A DNA stretch of 64,000 nucleotides from Bacteroidaceae bacterium (GTDB taxonomy: Bacteria > Bacteroidota > Bacteroidia > Bacteroidales > Bacteroidaceae), in the NCBI GenBank assembly GCA_017557635.1, contig JAFYYH010000006.1, positions 1 through 64,000 of the forward strand. Reading direction: 5' to 3'. Shown one piece after another: positions 44,447-52,271 of this stretch. The notes under the pieces are model-generated. The model was given only the letters and a program-made list of their open reading frames with translations, had not been told where the DNA came from and ran no database searches. The position numbers and the translations under genes were made by a program. Each line of letters opens with the position of its first letter. Within the stretch, counting starts at the first letter, position 1.

Positions 44447-45280
44447 ATGAAAAAAGTTACGATTGCAATGTTCTTTTTGCTTTGCGCAGGAATTAATGCG
44501 CAGGCTATTAAGCCGTTGCTTACAGACGGCTATGACAAATACAATAACAGTTTCAAGCTTGACCTGGTATCAGTAGGATACTTGTCTCCGCAGTTCGTCT
44601 GGGAGCATTATACTGACACCCGATTCTCATACGGTGTTTCCGCTCAGGCTCACTTTGTGAATCGCAGTTCCTTTGTAAGGCAGCTTAATGATGGTGATCC
44701 CATCCCGACAACTGTGATACTGGATGGCACGGAATATCCTCTGGATTGGTCAAATCATTCTGCACATATGTATTCGGATGCTATCATGGAAGACGGAAAG
44801 CATGAGGTTAAGTGGGACCGCAAGTACGTAGGTGTTATGGTTTGCCCCGAGGGTCGGTTTTATTTTGGCCGCAAGCCTAGCAGAGGATTCTACTTTGTGG
44901 CAAGAGTTGACATGGGCCTATTCCAGGAGCAGTTCGTGGTATCCAGAACCAGACTCTCAAACGCTGATGAGAATGCTCTGATTCAGCAGAGAAAGGCCGA
45001 TGCCCAGGCCCGCGGAGAGGATCCCAATAGCGTATCATATACTATTGAGGACAAATGGAAAAGAGCCGGAATAGAGACCGGTGAGACCTTCATGGCAGTG
45101 GGTGTAGGCGGCGGTCTTGGTTTCCAGGGCTGGTTCAAGAAGAACTCACACTGGGGCTTTGATCTGAACTGCTTTGCCAAGAGCGACTGGAAGTTCTCTG
45201 AGGACGACAATCTCTGGGAATGGTTCTGGGGTGCAGGACTCCCTGCAGATCTGAATGCGTCAATAATATACCGCTTCTAA
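44447..45280 (+). CDS. Predicted outer-membrane or secreted beta-barrel protein
   Basis: A 277-residue protein with signal peptide (to about residue 19, INAQA). The mature part alternates aromatic beta-strands (FKLDLVSVGYLSPQFVWEHY, RFSYGVSAQAHFV, YVGVMVCPEGRFYFG, GFYFVARVDMGLF) and ends INASIIYRF-like with a terminal aromatic residue, as in small outer-membrane barrels. A charged internal loop (about 165-195) is unusual. No named family is certain. It is followed by a hairpin and then the PPi-PFK gene. Confidence 0.65.
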   Translation: MKKVTIAMFFLLCAGINAQAIKPLLTDGYDKYNNSFKLDLVSVGYLSPQFVWEHYTDTRFSYGVSAQAHFVNRSSFVRQLNDGDPIPTTVILDGTEYPLDWSNHSAHMYSDAIMEDGKHEVKWDRKYVGVMVCPEGRFYFGRKPSRGFYFVARVDMGLFQEQFVVSRTRLSNADENALIQQRKADAQARGEDPNSVSYTIEDKWKRAGIETGETFMAVGVGGGLGFQGWFKKNSHWGFDLNCFAKSDWKFSEDDNLWEWFWGAGLPADLNASIIYRF

Positions 45281-45299
45281 TAAACAACCAAATATTTGC

Positions 45300-45335
45300 A
45301 AGGGTGCGCAATTTTGACGAAATTTGCGCACCCTT
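45300..45335 (+). terminator. 12-bp hairpin between the barrel gene and PPi-PFK
   Basis: AAGGGTGCGCAA and TTGCGCACCCTT are perfect reverse complements with a 12-nt loop. The U-run is poor (ACTATTTAG), so termination may be partial, or the structure may be a leader element of the phosphofructokinase gene 39 nt downstream. Confidence 0.6.
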
Positions 45336-45373
45336 ACTATTTAGAAGAGGTATTTAAACTACATACTATACAC

Positions 45374-47020
45374 ATGAGTACAAAAAGCGCATTACAGATT
45401 GCACGTGCCGCTTATCAGCCTAAACTTCCCCAGGCTCTTCGCGGTGCTTTGAAGGCTGTCGAGGGCGAACCCACACAGTCAGTAGCTGATCAGGAAGAGG
45501 TAAAGAAGCTCTTCCCCAACACTTACGGCATGCCGTACCTCAAGTTCGAGCCGGCCGAAGGTGCTACCCCCAAGAAATCACTGAACGCAGGTGTTATCCT
45601 GTCAGGTGGTCAGGCTCCCGGCGGACACAACGTTATTGCCGGTCTGTTTGACGGTCTCAAGAAACTGAACCCCGCCAACAAACTGTACGGTTTCATCCTG
45701 GGCCCCGGCGGTCTGGTTGACCACAACTATATGGAGCTCACAGCCGATATCATCGACGAGTACCGCAATACCGGCGGTTTCGACATCATCGGCTCAGGCC
45801 GTACCAAGCTGGAGAAGAAAGACCAGTTCGACAAGGGTCTGGAGATCCTGAAGGCTCTTGACATCAAGGCTCTGGTTATCATCGGCGGTGATGATTCAAA
45901 CACCAACGCTTGCGTTCTGGCTGAGTACTACAAGGCAATCGGCGCAGGTGTACAGGTTATCGGCTGCCCCAAGACCATTGACGGTGACCTCAAGAACTCA
46001 GAGATTGAGACCTCATTCGGTTTTGATACCGCTACCAAGGTTTACTCAGAGATTATCGGTAACATTGAGCGTGACTGCAACTCAGCACGTAAGTACTGGC
46101 ACTTCATCAAGCTGATGGGTCGTTCAGCCAGCCATGTTACTCTGGAGTGCGCTCTTCAGACCCAGCCTAACGTAACCCTTATCGGTGAGGAGGTTGAGGC
46201 TAAGAACCAGACTCTTGATGATATCGTAACATATATCGCTCAGGTTGTTGCTGACCGTGCTTCACGCGGTCTGAACTTCGGTACCGTTCTGGTTCCCGAG
46301 GGCCTGATCGAGTTCATCCCCGCTATCAAGAAGCTTATCGCTGAGCTCAATGACGTTCTCGCTGCAAACCAGGCTGAGTTCGACATGATCCAGGCCGATA
46401 AGAAGATCCAGTACATCGTTAGCAAGCTCTCTAAGGAGAACGCTGCTATCTTCCAGAGTCTGCCCGAGAGCGTAAGCCGTCAGCTTGCTCTTGAGCGTGA
46501 CCCGCACGGAAACGTACAGGTATCTCTGATCGAGACCGAGCAGCTGCTGGCCGATATGGTTGGCGTTAAGCTCGCTGAGTGGAAGAAGGAGGGCAAGTAC
46601 CTTGGCAAGTATGCTACACAGCATCACTTCTGCGGTTACGAGGGCCGTTGCGCCGCTCCGTCAAACTTTGACGCTGACTACTGCTACAGCCTTGGTTACA
46701 ACGCATCAATGCTGATTGCTGCCGGCAAGACCGGTTACATGTCATCAATCAAGAACACTGTCGCTCCTGCTGACCAGTGGGTTGCCGGTGGTATACCTAT
46801 CACCATGATGATGAACATGGAGAAGCGTAACGGTGAGATGAAGCCCGTTATCCGCAAGGCTCTGGTAGAGCTCGACGGCGCTCCCTTCAAGGAGTTCGTT
46901 AAGCACCGCGCAGAGTGGGCCCGTGAGACCAGCTTCGTATATCCCGGTCCCATCCAGTACTTCGGTCCCACCGAGGTTTGCGACCAGCCTACCAAGACTC
47001 TGAAGCTGGAGCATAAGTAA
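45374..47020 (+). CDS. pfp: Diphosphate-fructose-6-phosphate 1-phosphotransferase (PPi-PFK)
   Basis: A 548-residue long-type PPi-dependent phosphofructokinase. VIIGGDDSNTNACVLAEYY has GGDD instead of GGDG, and GCPKTIDGDLKN has the PKTIDxD loop; both mark use of pyrophosphate. KLMGRSASHVTLECALQ and the long insertion in the second half match the plant-type beta subunit class. It catalyses the reversible phosphorylation of fructose 6-phosphate in the cytoplasm. ATG 45374 (MSTKSALQIAR) is preferred over a TTG 26 codons earlier, which lies in the preceding hairpin. Confidence 0.95.
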   Translation: MSTKSALQIARAAYQPKLPQALRGALKAVEGEPTQSVADQEEVKKLFPNTYGMPYLKFEPAEGATPKKSLNAGVILSGGQAPGGHNVIAGLFDGLKKLNPANKLYGFILGPGGLVDHNYMELTADIIDEYRNTGGFDIIGSGRTKLEKKDQFDKGLEILKALDIKALVIIGGDDSNTNACVLAEYYKAIGAGVQVIGCPKTIDGDLKNSEIETSFGFDTATKVYSEIIGNIERDCNSARKYWHFIKLMGRSASHVTLECALQTQPNVTLIGEEVEAKNQTLDDIVTYIAQVVADRASRGLNFGTVLVPEGLIEFIPAIKKLIAELNDVLAANQAEFDMIQADKKIQYIVSKLSKENAAIFQSLPESVSRQLALERDPHGNVQVSLIETEQLLADMVGVKLAEWKKEGKYLGKYATQHHFCGYEGRCAAPSNFDADYCYSLGYNASMLIAAGKTGYMSSIKNTVAPADQWVAGGIPITMMMNMEKRNGEMKPVIRKALVELDGAPFKEFVKHRAEWARETSFVYPGPIQYFGPTEVCDQPTKTLKLEHK

Positions 47021-47028
47021 GAATCATT

Positions 47029-47862
47029 ATGGCCGCCACCAAAGGCACCAAAAAAAAGAAAAGGGTTTCCGTTCCAAAAAAGAAAGGACGGAAGCCCTTT
47101 TATATGTTGCCTGACTGGTTGCACTGGGCCTTGACAGGAGTACTTATCGTCATTGTGTCGATAGGTGCCTATTTTCTTTTCCTCCGTCCATATTTCTATC
47201 GTCTGCGTCCATGCCAGGGTGCCAGGGAATACGGCGTCTGCCTTCCCTCCGGTTTCCTCTGCTACGGCATCGACGTCTCCCATCATCAGGGCAGGATAGA
47301 CTGGGAGAGGGTTAATAGCTCATCGGTTCAGAACGGTTATCCTATCAGATTTGTCTTTATGAAGGCAACTGAGAGTAACACATTTACTGATCCGGACTAC
47401 ATTGACAACATAGATAAGGCGCGCAAGGCAGGCTTTGTTTGCGGCGTGTACCATTTCTATGATCCCTCCACATCGCCTGAGAAGCAGGCGCAGCATTATA
47501 TAAATACGGTGAGTCTCAAGAAGGGTGATCTGGCTCCCGTGGTAGATGTGGAGCGTGCGGGCCGTTCATCGGACCTGCGTAAGGACCTTCTGGTTTACCT
47601 TAAGGCTCTTGAGAAACACTATGGCGTAAAGCCTATCATCTATGCATCGGCCAAGTTCCGCCGCCGCCATCTTAACAGCGCGGAATTTGATGCCTATCCA
47701 TTCTGGGTTGCACACTACTACGTTGTTCGCCCGGGCACCGACAAACGCTGGCAGATCTGGCAATTCACCGACCACGCCACTGTAGACGGCATAAGAGAAT
47801 ACACGGATTTCAACGTCTTCAAAGGCTCAGAAGCCGATTTCAACGCACTTCGCTTGAGATGA
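47029..47862 (+). CDS. GH25 family lysozyme, membrane-anchored
   Basis: A 277-residue protein: a Lys/Arg-rich cytoplasmic N terminus, a membrane helix at about 34-52 (WALTGVLIVIVSIGAYFLFL), then a GH25 barrel. GIDVSHHQGRIDWERV has the conserved Asp, FVFMKATES and APVVDVERAG supply the DxE pair of the active site, and WQIWQFTDHATVDGI closes the domain. It should cleave peptidoglycan between MurNAc and GlcNAc in the periplasm. It starts 8 nt after PPi-PFK, so it may be cotranscribed. Its stop codon overlaps a REP-like element. Confidence 0.88.
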   Translation: MAATKGTKKKKRVSVPKKKGRKPFYMLPDWLHWALTGVLIVIVSIGAYFLFLRPYFYRLRPCQGAREYGVCLPSGFLCYGIDVSHHQGRIDWERVNSSSVQNGYPIRFVFMKATESNTFTDPDYIDNIDKARKAGFVCGVYHFYDPSTSPEKQAQHYINTVSLKKGDLAPVVDVERAGRSSDLRKDLLVYLKALEKHYGVKPIIYASAKFRRRHLNSAEFDAYPFWVAHYYVVRPGTDKRWQIWQFTDHATVDGIREYTDFNVFKGSEADFNALRLR

Positions 47863-47926
47863 TGCCATTGGGGACGGTTCTCTTTGGCACCAAATAGGGC
47901 CAAAGAGAACCGTCCCCAGTGGTATC
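47861..47926. repeat. REP/MITE-like inverted-repeat element, copy 4 (compact)
   Basis: Arms 47861-47888 and 47899-47926 are 28-bp reverse complements with two mismatches, core GGGGACGGTTCTCTTTGG, separated by only 10 nt. The left arm starts within the TGA stop of the lysozyme gene. Unlike copies 2 and 3, it has no inner hairpin and could act as a terminator or mRNA end protector itself. Confidence 0.87.
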
Positions 47927-47931
47927 ATTTG

Positions 47932-47997
47932 TAGGGATTTTCCCCTATACAATTAGGGAATTTCCGCGTTCCGGGTATTATTACCGTATTATTTTTG
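47932..47997 (+). promoter_or_regulatory. Duplicated 12-mer upstream of a -7 box
   Basis: TAGGGATTTTCC (47932-47943) and TAGGGAATTTCC (47954-47965) are direct repeats with one mismatch, starting 22 nt apart (two helical turns). A CCCTA/TAGGG inverted pair overlaps them. TATTTTTG (47990-47997) is a -7 box 31 nt before the Ser/Arg-rich gene, so the repeats are placed as an activator site. Confidence 0.5.
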
Positions 47998-48028
47998 CAT
48001 TGGAAAGAAACCAATAAAACATACGGTT

Positions 48029-49663
48029 ATGAAAAAGTCAGTATTGTTTATGGCATTGATGGCAGTCACAATGACAGCCGGTGCGCAGAGAAGCGACTTG
48101 TACTCAACCGGTAAGTCAAATACCGGAAAGTCTTCAAGTTCGACGACATCACAGACAACGACTGTGACACGGACTCCCGCATATGTAGAGCCCGCAGCTC
48201 CTGTTCAGCAGGAGGTTATCCCTGCTGCAACTATAACCAGCACTCCCAAGATCATAGTTGACCGTGATCCCGATGAGTATAACCGCCGTTATACTTACGG
48301 AACCAGTCAGATCCAGTATGAGGACGGAAGTTATCTGGACGATGTGCCTACCATATACATACATGACACAATATATGTAGGTACACGTGAGGAAAGCTCC
48401 GATTCATACATGGAGGGCTATAACGACGCAATAGATGATTATAATCTGACACGTCGTCTGTATCGCTTCCACCGTTACAGCCGCCCGTACTATTCACTGT
48501 ATGACGAGATATTCTGGGATGTATTGTACTGGGATTATTACTGGGATACCGACTACTGGTATTTCACTCATACTTACTACTATGATCCCTGGTTCTATGA
48601 TCCCTGGTATTATGATCCCTGGTATTACAGACCGTATTACTACAGCACATACTACTATCCCGCAGCTCACTATACATACGCACGTTATTACTATGGACCG
48701 GGTCCCGTTTACTCAAGAGTTGAAGAGTTCAGACCTAACCGCAGTATAAACGGTGGCGGATGGGATAGGAACCTTAGCGGTAGTACCAGTCGTACAGCTT
48801 CATTCGGTACAAGTGCAAGCCGCACTGTAACTCCTGCCTCGACCTTATCATCAAGATCGGTTACCAGCGCTTCAACTGATAATCGCAGCGTATCAGGTTC
48901 TTCAACAAACCGCAGCGTGGCAGGCTCAAGTTCAAGCCGCAGCGTAAGTAACAGCAGCACAAGCCGCAGTGTAGCAGGTTCAAGTTCAAGCCGTAGCGTA
49001 GCAGGTTCAAGTTCAAGCCGCAGCGTGGAAGGCTCAAGCTCAAGCCGCAGCGCGGCCGGTTCAAGTTCAAGCCGTAGCGTAAGCAGCGGTAATACTTCAA
49101 GCTCAACCCGCAGCGTCTCACAGCAGAACAGCAGTTCATCGGTAAGAAGTGTGGCCCCCGCTACATCAAGCCGCTCAAGTGCAACCAACAGCAGTTCATC
49201 ACGCAGCGTAAGCAGCAACTCGACAACACGCTCAACTCAGTCAGGTTCTACATATAACCGTCCGAGCAGCACCAGTTCAAGCAGCAGCACTTCACGCAGC
49301 ACAGGCAGCAGTAGCAGTTCAAGCGTATCACGCAGCGTCTCAGGCAGCAGTTCAAGCCGTAGCGTGAGCAGCGGTAGCTCAAGCTCCACCCGCAGCGTAA
49401 GCAGTGGCAGCAGTTCAAGTTCTACCCGCAGTTCATCCTCAAGTGCCAACACCAGCCGAAGCACAGTGACACGTTCAAGTTCTGCAAGCAGTTCATCAAG
49501 AAGCGTAAGCAGTTCAAGTTCATCCCGCAGTGCCGGTTCAAGTTCAAGCAGCTTCAGCTCCGGATCAAGTTCAAGCGGCTTCAGTTCAAGCTCAAGCTCT
49601 GGCGGTTCATTCAGCTCAGGCAGCACTTCACACGGCTCAGCAGGAAGTTCTTCCAGAAGGTAA
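48029..49663 (+). CDS. Secreted low-complexity protein: aromatic-rich core and Ser/Arg repeat tail
   Basis: A 544-residue exported protein (signal peptide about 1-19, TAGAQ). Residues 20-80 are Ser/Thr-rich. About 95-215 contain a Tyr/Trp/Asp/Pro-rich stretch with repeated YDPWYYDPW-like units. From about 250 to the end the protein is almost only Ser, Arg, Thr, Val, Gly and Ala, built of imperfect hexapeptides around SSSRSV, ending in a Gly/Phe/Ser tail. No catalytic domain is seen and no family can be named. Tail composition suggests an unstructured surface or glycosylated stalk; this is inference. Recombination between repeats could make its length variable. Confidence 0.75.
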   Translation: MKKSVLFMALMAVTMTAGAQRSDLYSTGKSNTGKSSSSTTSQTTTVTRTPAYVEPAAPVQQEVIPAATITSTPKIIVDRDPDEYNRRYTYGTSQIQYEDGSYLDDVPTIYIHDTIYVGTREESSDSYMEGYNDAIDDYNLTRRLYRFHRYSRPYYSLYDEIFWDVLYWDYYWDTDYWYFTHTYYYDPWFYDPWYYDPWYYRPYYYSTYYYPAAHYTYARYYYGPGPVYSRVEEFRPNRSINGGGWDRNLSGSTSRTASFGTSASRTVTPASTLSSRSVTSASTDNRSVSGSSTNRSVAGSSSSRSVSNSSTSRSVAGSSSSRSVAGSSSSRSVEGSSSSRSAAGSSSSRSVSSGNTSSSTRSVSQQNSSSSVRSVAPATSSRSSATNSSSSRSVSSNSTTRSTQSGSTYNRPSSTSSSSSTSRSTGSSSSSSVSRSVSGSSSSRSVSSGSSSSTRSVSSGSSSSSTRSSSSSANTSRSTVTRSSSASSSSRSVSSSSSSRSAGSSSSSFSSGSSSSGFSSSSSSGGSFSSGSTSHGSAGSSSRR

Positions 49664-49738
49664 TTGTCAGGCTCTGATTCAATCAGGCTCAAAGAGATAA
49701 CTATACCCTATCAGTAAATAATTAAAACATATAAGAAT

Positions 49739-51190
49739 ATGAAAACCAATAAGTTGACAATTTCGGCCCTTGCTTTGACAATGTCTCTTGCAGTTAGCGC
49801 TCAGACTTCGTTCGATGCAGCCAAACTGTATGAGGAGGAACTTAACGGAACAGCCCGTTACGTGGCAATGGGCGGTGCCATGGGTGCTCTTGGCAGTGAC
49901 ATATCGGTCATCAGCCATAACCCGGCCGGTATCGGTACATACCGCACGAGCGATATAAACTTCTCTGTGTCAGGATTCGGAACTTCTGTTACTACAGATC
50001 CTTTGGCAACTAAGGCTATGCCGGTATTCAGCAACGGCAGGACTTACTACTCACACAACAGCAAGTCAGATTTCAACATGGCATTTGACAACTTCTCGGC
50101 CGTTTTCTCAGGCAGTGATGCAGGTGATACATATTGCAACTTCGGTATTTCATACCGTAAGCTCCAGAATATGGACCGCAACCTTGACTATGTAGATGAT
50201 TTCGATGATGCAGACGGTTTTGAAGTATGGCGTGAGTATAAGGATCATCAGCGTAACAAGACCCATTCATTTGACTTCAATATCTCATTGAATCTAACTG
50301 ATAAGGTTTATTTCGGATGGACTTTAGGTGTACTTTCAACCGATACATGGTCAGAGGGTTACTTCTATGATTACTACGCAGCAGGTAATCATCCCAATTA
50401 TCCTGACGGACTTGATTACACCTGTGTAGACAAGATGAATCAGTCTGAGGGTTCAGGTTGGAACATGGCGTTCGGTACAATTATACGTCCTATCCCTGCA
50501 ATCCGTCTGGGTGCAGCCATCAAGACTCCTACCTATTACAGACAGCGTCTTGAGTATGCCGATTACCTCTACGCCGTTATGGGCGAGCCCAAGAGCGGTG
50601 ACAAGTTCACAAACTCTGTGGAATATAAGTTTACATCACCCTGGTCACTTGACCTGAGCGCAGGTGTGACATTCGGCGGCCCGGCATTCAGCATGGCAGT
50701 CGGTGCAGAGTATGAGAAGCATTTCACACAGCGTACTTCACTCTCAATCGGCAACACCAGACTTGAGAGCCAGGGTGCTGTTGACTACAAGGATTATTCA
50801 GTCATCAAACTGGGTACTGAGCTGAATTTCGGCAATGTTTCAGTAAGAGGCGGTTACAACTACAGGGAATCAATGATGAACGATGCATCTTACCCTTATC
50901 TGTACGACACTGATTTCAACGGTTGGAAGCAGGATGGCAACGGTAAGGTCACTGAAGTGGGACGTACTGATTTCCAGATTGACCGTATGGGTAAGACAAA
51001 GTACTTTACCGGCGGTATAGGTTACTGCTCAACTCCTGACAAGGACGGTACACAGTTCTACATTGATCTGGCTTACATACATGGTATAAGAAACAGTATC
51101 GTGAATGTAAATGAGTATGTGGAGGACGTAGACGTTAGCTACAACTACAATACCGACAAGGTAATGTTCACATTAGGTTGGAACTTCTAA
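49739..51190 (+). CDS. OmpP1/FadL-like outer-membrane protein
   Basis: A 483-residue protein with signal peptide (to about 21, AVSAQ). The mature N terminus AARYVAMGGAMGALGSDIS-like region (TARYVAMGGAMGALGSDIS) followed by SHNPAGIGTY is the hallmark of the FadL/TodX/hemin-receptor group, in which an N-terminal hatch precedes a 14-strand barrel. The strands AIRLGAAIKTPTYY and KLGTELNFGNVSVRGGYNY fit the rest, and it ends MFTLGWNF with a terminal Phe. It probably transports hydrophobic molecules across the outer membrane. It follows the Ser/Arg-rich gene after 75 nt and is ended by a strong terminator. Confidence 0.85.
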   Translation: MKTNKLTISALALTMSLAVSAQTSFDAAKLYEEELNGTARYVAMGGAMGALGSDISVISHNPAGIGTYRTSDINFSVSGFGTSVTTDPLATKAMPVFSNGRTYYSHNSKSDFNMAFDNFSAVFSGSDAGDTYCNFGISYRKLQNMDRNLDYVDDFDDADGFEVWREYKDHQRNKTHSFDFNISLNLTDKVYFGWTLGVLSTDTWSEGYFYDYYAAGNHPNYPDGLDYTCVDKMNQSEGSGWNMAFGTIIRPIPAIRLGAAIKTPTYYRQRLEYADYLYAVMGEPKSGDKFTNSVEYKFTSPWSLDLSAGVTFGGPAFSMAVGAEYEKHFTQRTSLSIGNTRLESQGAVDYKDYSVIKLGTELNFGNVSVRGGYNYRESMMNDASYPYLYDTDFNGWKQDGNGKVTEVGRTDFQIDRMGKTKYFTGGIGYCSTPDKDGTQFYIDLAYIHGIRNSIVNVNEYVEDVDVSYNYNTDKVMFTLGWNF

Positions 51191-51234
51191 GATTTCATAT
51201 TTGGTTTGACTTTGAGATAATTTATTTAGGCTTG

Positions 51235-51274
51235 ATTCCGGCGGGTCTTGACGACTAGCCGGAATTTTTTTTAT
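51235..51274. terminator. Terminator after FadL-like gene, shared with convergent gene
   Basis: ATTCCGGC (51235-51242) and GCCGGAAT (51258-51265) form the stem with a 15-nt loop; TTTTTTTTAT follows on the plus strand. Confidence 0.85.
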
Positions 51275-51275
51275 C

Positions 51276-52244
51276 TCAGAACTTGCCTAAAATGCGGTCC
51301 ATCACCCAGTTGGTGGGGGTGGCGCTGACTCCGTCACAGGTGCAGACTCCCTTGCCGTTAAGATGATCCACTACAGCCTGTACGAGCGGGAACTGGACAT
51401 GCTCGGGATTGGGTATGTCAAACTCGTGGCGTCCCTGGCTGTCATGCAGTGCAATGGGCTGGAAGGTGAATATGGAGAAGCAGATCATGCCCTTGTCACC
51501 AATCAGTTCGATGCGGTCCTCCTTGGCGGATTCATCGGCCACAAAACACCATGAACCGGAACCTACCAAGCCGGTCTCGAACTTGAAGCAGGCGCTTACG
51601 GTATCCTCGGCCTGATACAGACCTCCGCGGTTGCTGCAGAGCCCGTAGGCGTCGATGATGCAGCCGCACAGTTCCTGTACCATGTCTATCTGGTGGGGTG
51701 CCAGGTCATAGAAATAACCTCCTCCTGAGATGTCGGGGATGACGCGCCAGGGCAGGTTGGTGCTGTTGTAGTCCAACTCCTTGGGCGGCTGGGCAAAGCG
51801 TATCTGTACGTTGATGAGTTTGCCTATCTGGGGAATGAGTTCCTTGACTTTCAGGAAGTAGGGCAGATAACGGCGGTAGTAAGCGACAAAGCAGGGCACT
51901 CCGGTCTCGCGTGATACGCGGTTTATGCGCATGCACTCGTCGTAACTCTGGGCCATGGGCTTTTCAATATAGACCGGTTTGCCGGTTTTCATGGCCATTA
52001 CGGCGTATGTGGCGTGTGATGAGGGCGGGGTTGCGATATAGATTGCATCGACGTTGGGATCGTTTATCACGTCCATTGCATCGGTGTACCATTTCTTTAT
52101 GTTGTGTCTCTCGGCGTATGAACGGGCCTTGGCCTTGTCGCGGCTCATTACCGCCTCAATGGCGGAGCCTTCGGCCTTGGCGAATGCGGGACCGCTCTTA
52201 CGCTCGGTCACCTGTCCGCATCCTATGAAACCCCATCTGATCAT
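51276..52244 (-). CDS. Gfo/Idh/MocA-family oxidoreductase
   Basis: A 322-residue NAD(P)-dependent sugar oxidoreductase. WGFIGCGQVTERKSGPAFAKAEGS is the Rossmann fold, AIYIATPPSSHATYAVMAMKTGKPVYIEKPMAQS carries the EKP motif in the usual place, and YDLAPHQIDMVQEL holds the conserved His. Substrate not predictable. It starts 27 nt after the porin gene, so it is probably the last gene of that minus-strand operon. Confidence 0.9.
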   Translation of the reverse strand: MIRWGFIGCGQVTERKSGPAFAKAEGSAIEAVMSRDKAKARSYAERHNIKKWYTDAMDVINDPNVDAIYIATPPSSHATYAVMAMKTGKPVYIEKPMAQSYDECMRINRVSRETGVPCFVAYYRRYLPYFLKVKELIPQIGKLINVQIRFAQPPKELDYNSTNLPWRVIPDISGGGYFYDLAPHQIDMVQELCGCIIDAYGLCSNRGGLYQAEDTVSACFKFETGLVGSGSWCFVADESAKEDRIELIGDKGMICFSIFTFQPIALHDSQGRHEFDIPNPEHVQFPLVQAVVDHLNGKGVCTCDGVSATPTNWVMDRILGKF

Positions 52245-52271
52245 CGTATTTTCTGGAAAAGAACTTGTTTG

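Noticed and set aside
48880..49660. Repeated DNA units that could suggest a CRISPR array
   Set aside because: Units are short, in frame (multiples of 3 nt), without unique spacers of constant length; they encode the peptide repeats.
48709..49692. Two Leu/Glu-rich minus-strand frames opposite the Ser/Arg-repeat gene
   Set aside because: Their repeats are only the complement of the serine codons; no ribosome site or promoter, and the plus-strand gene has a signal peptide.
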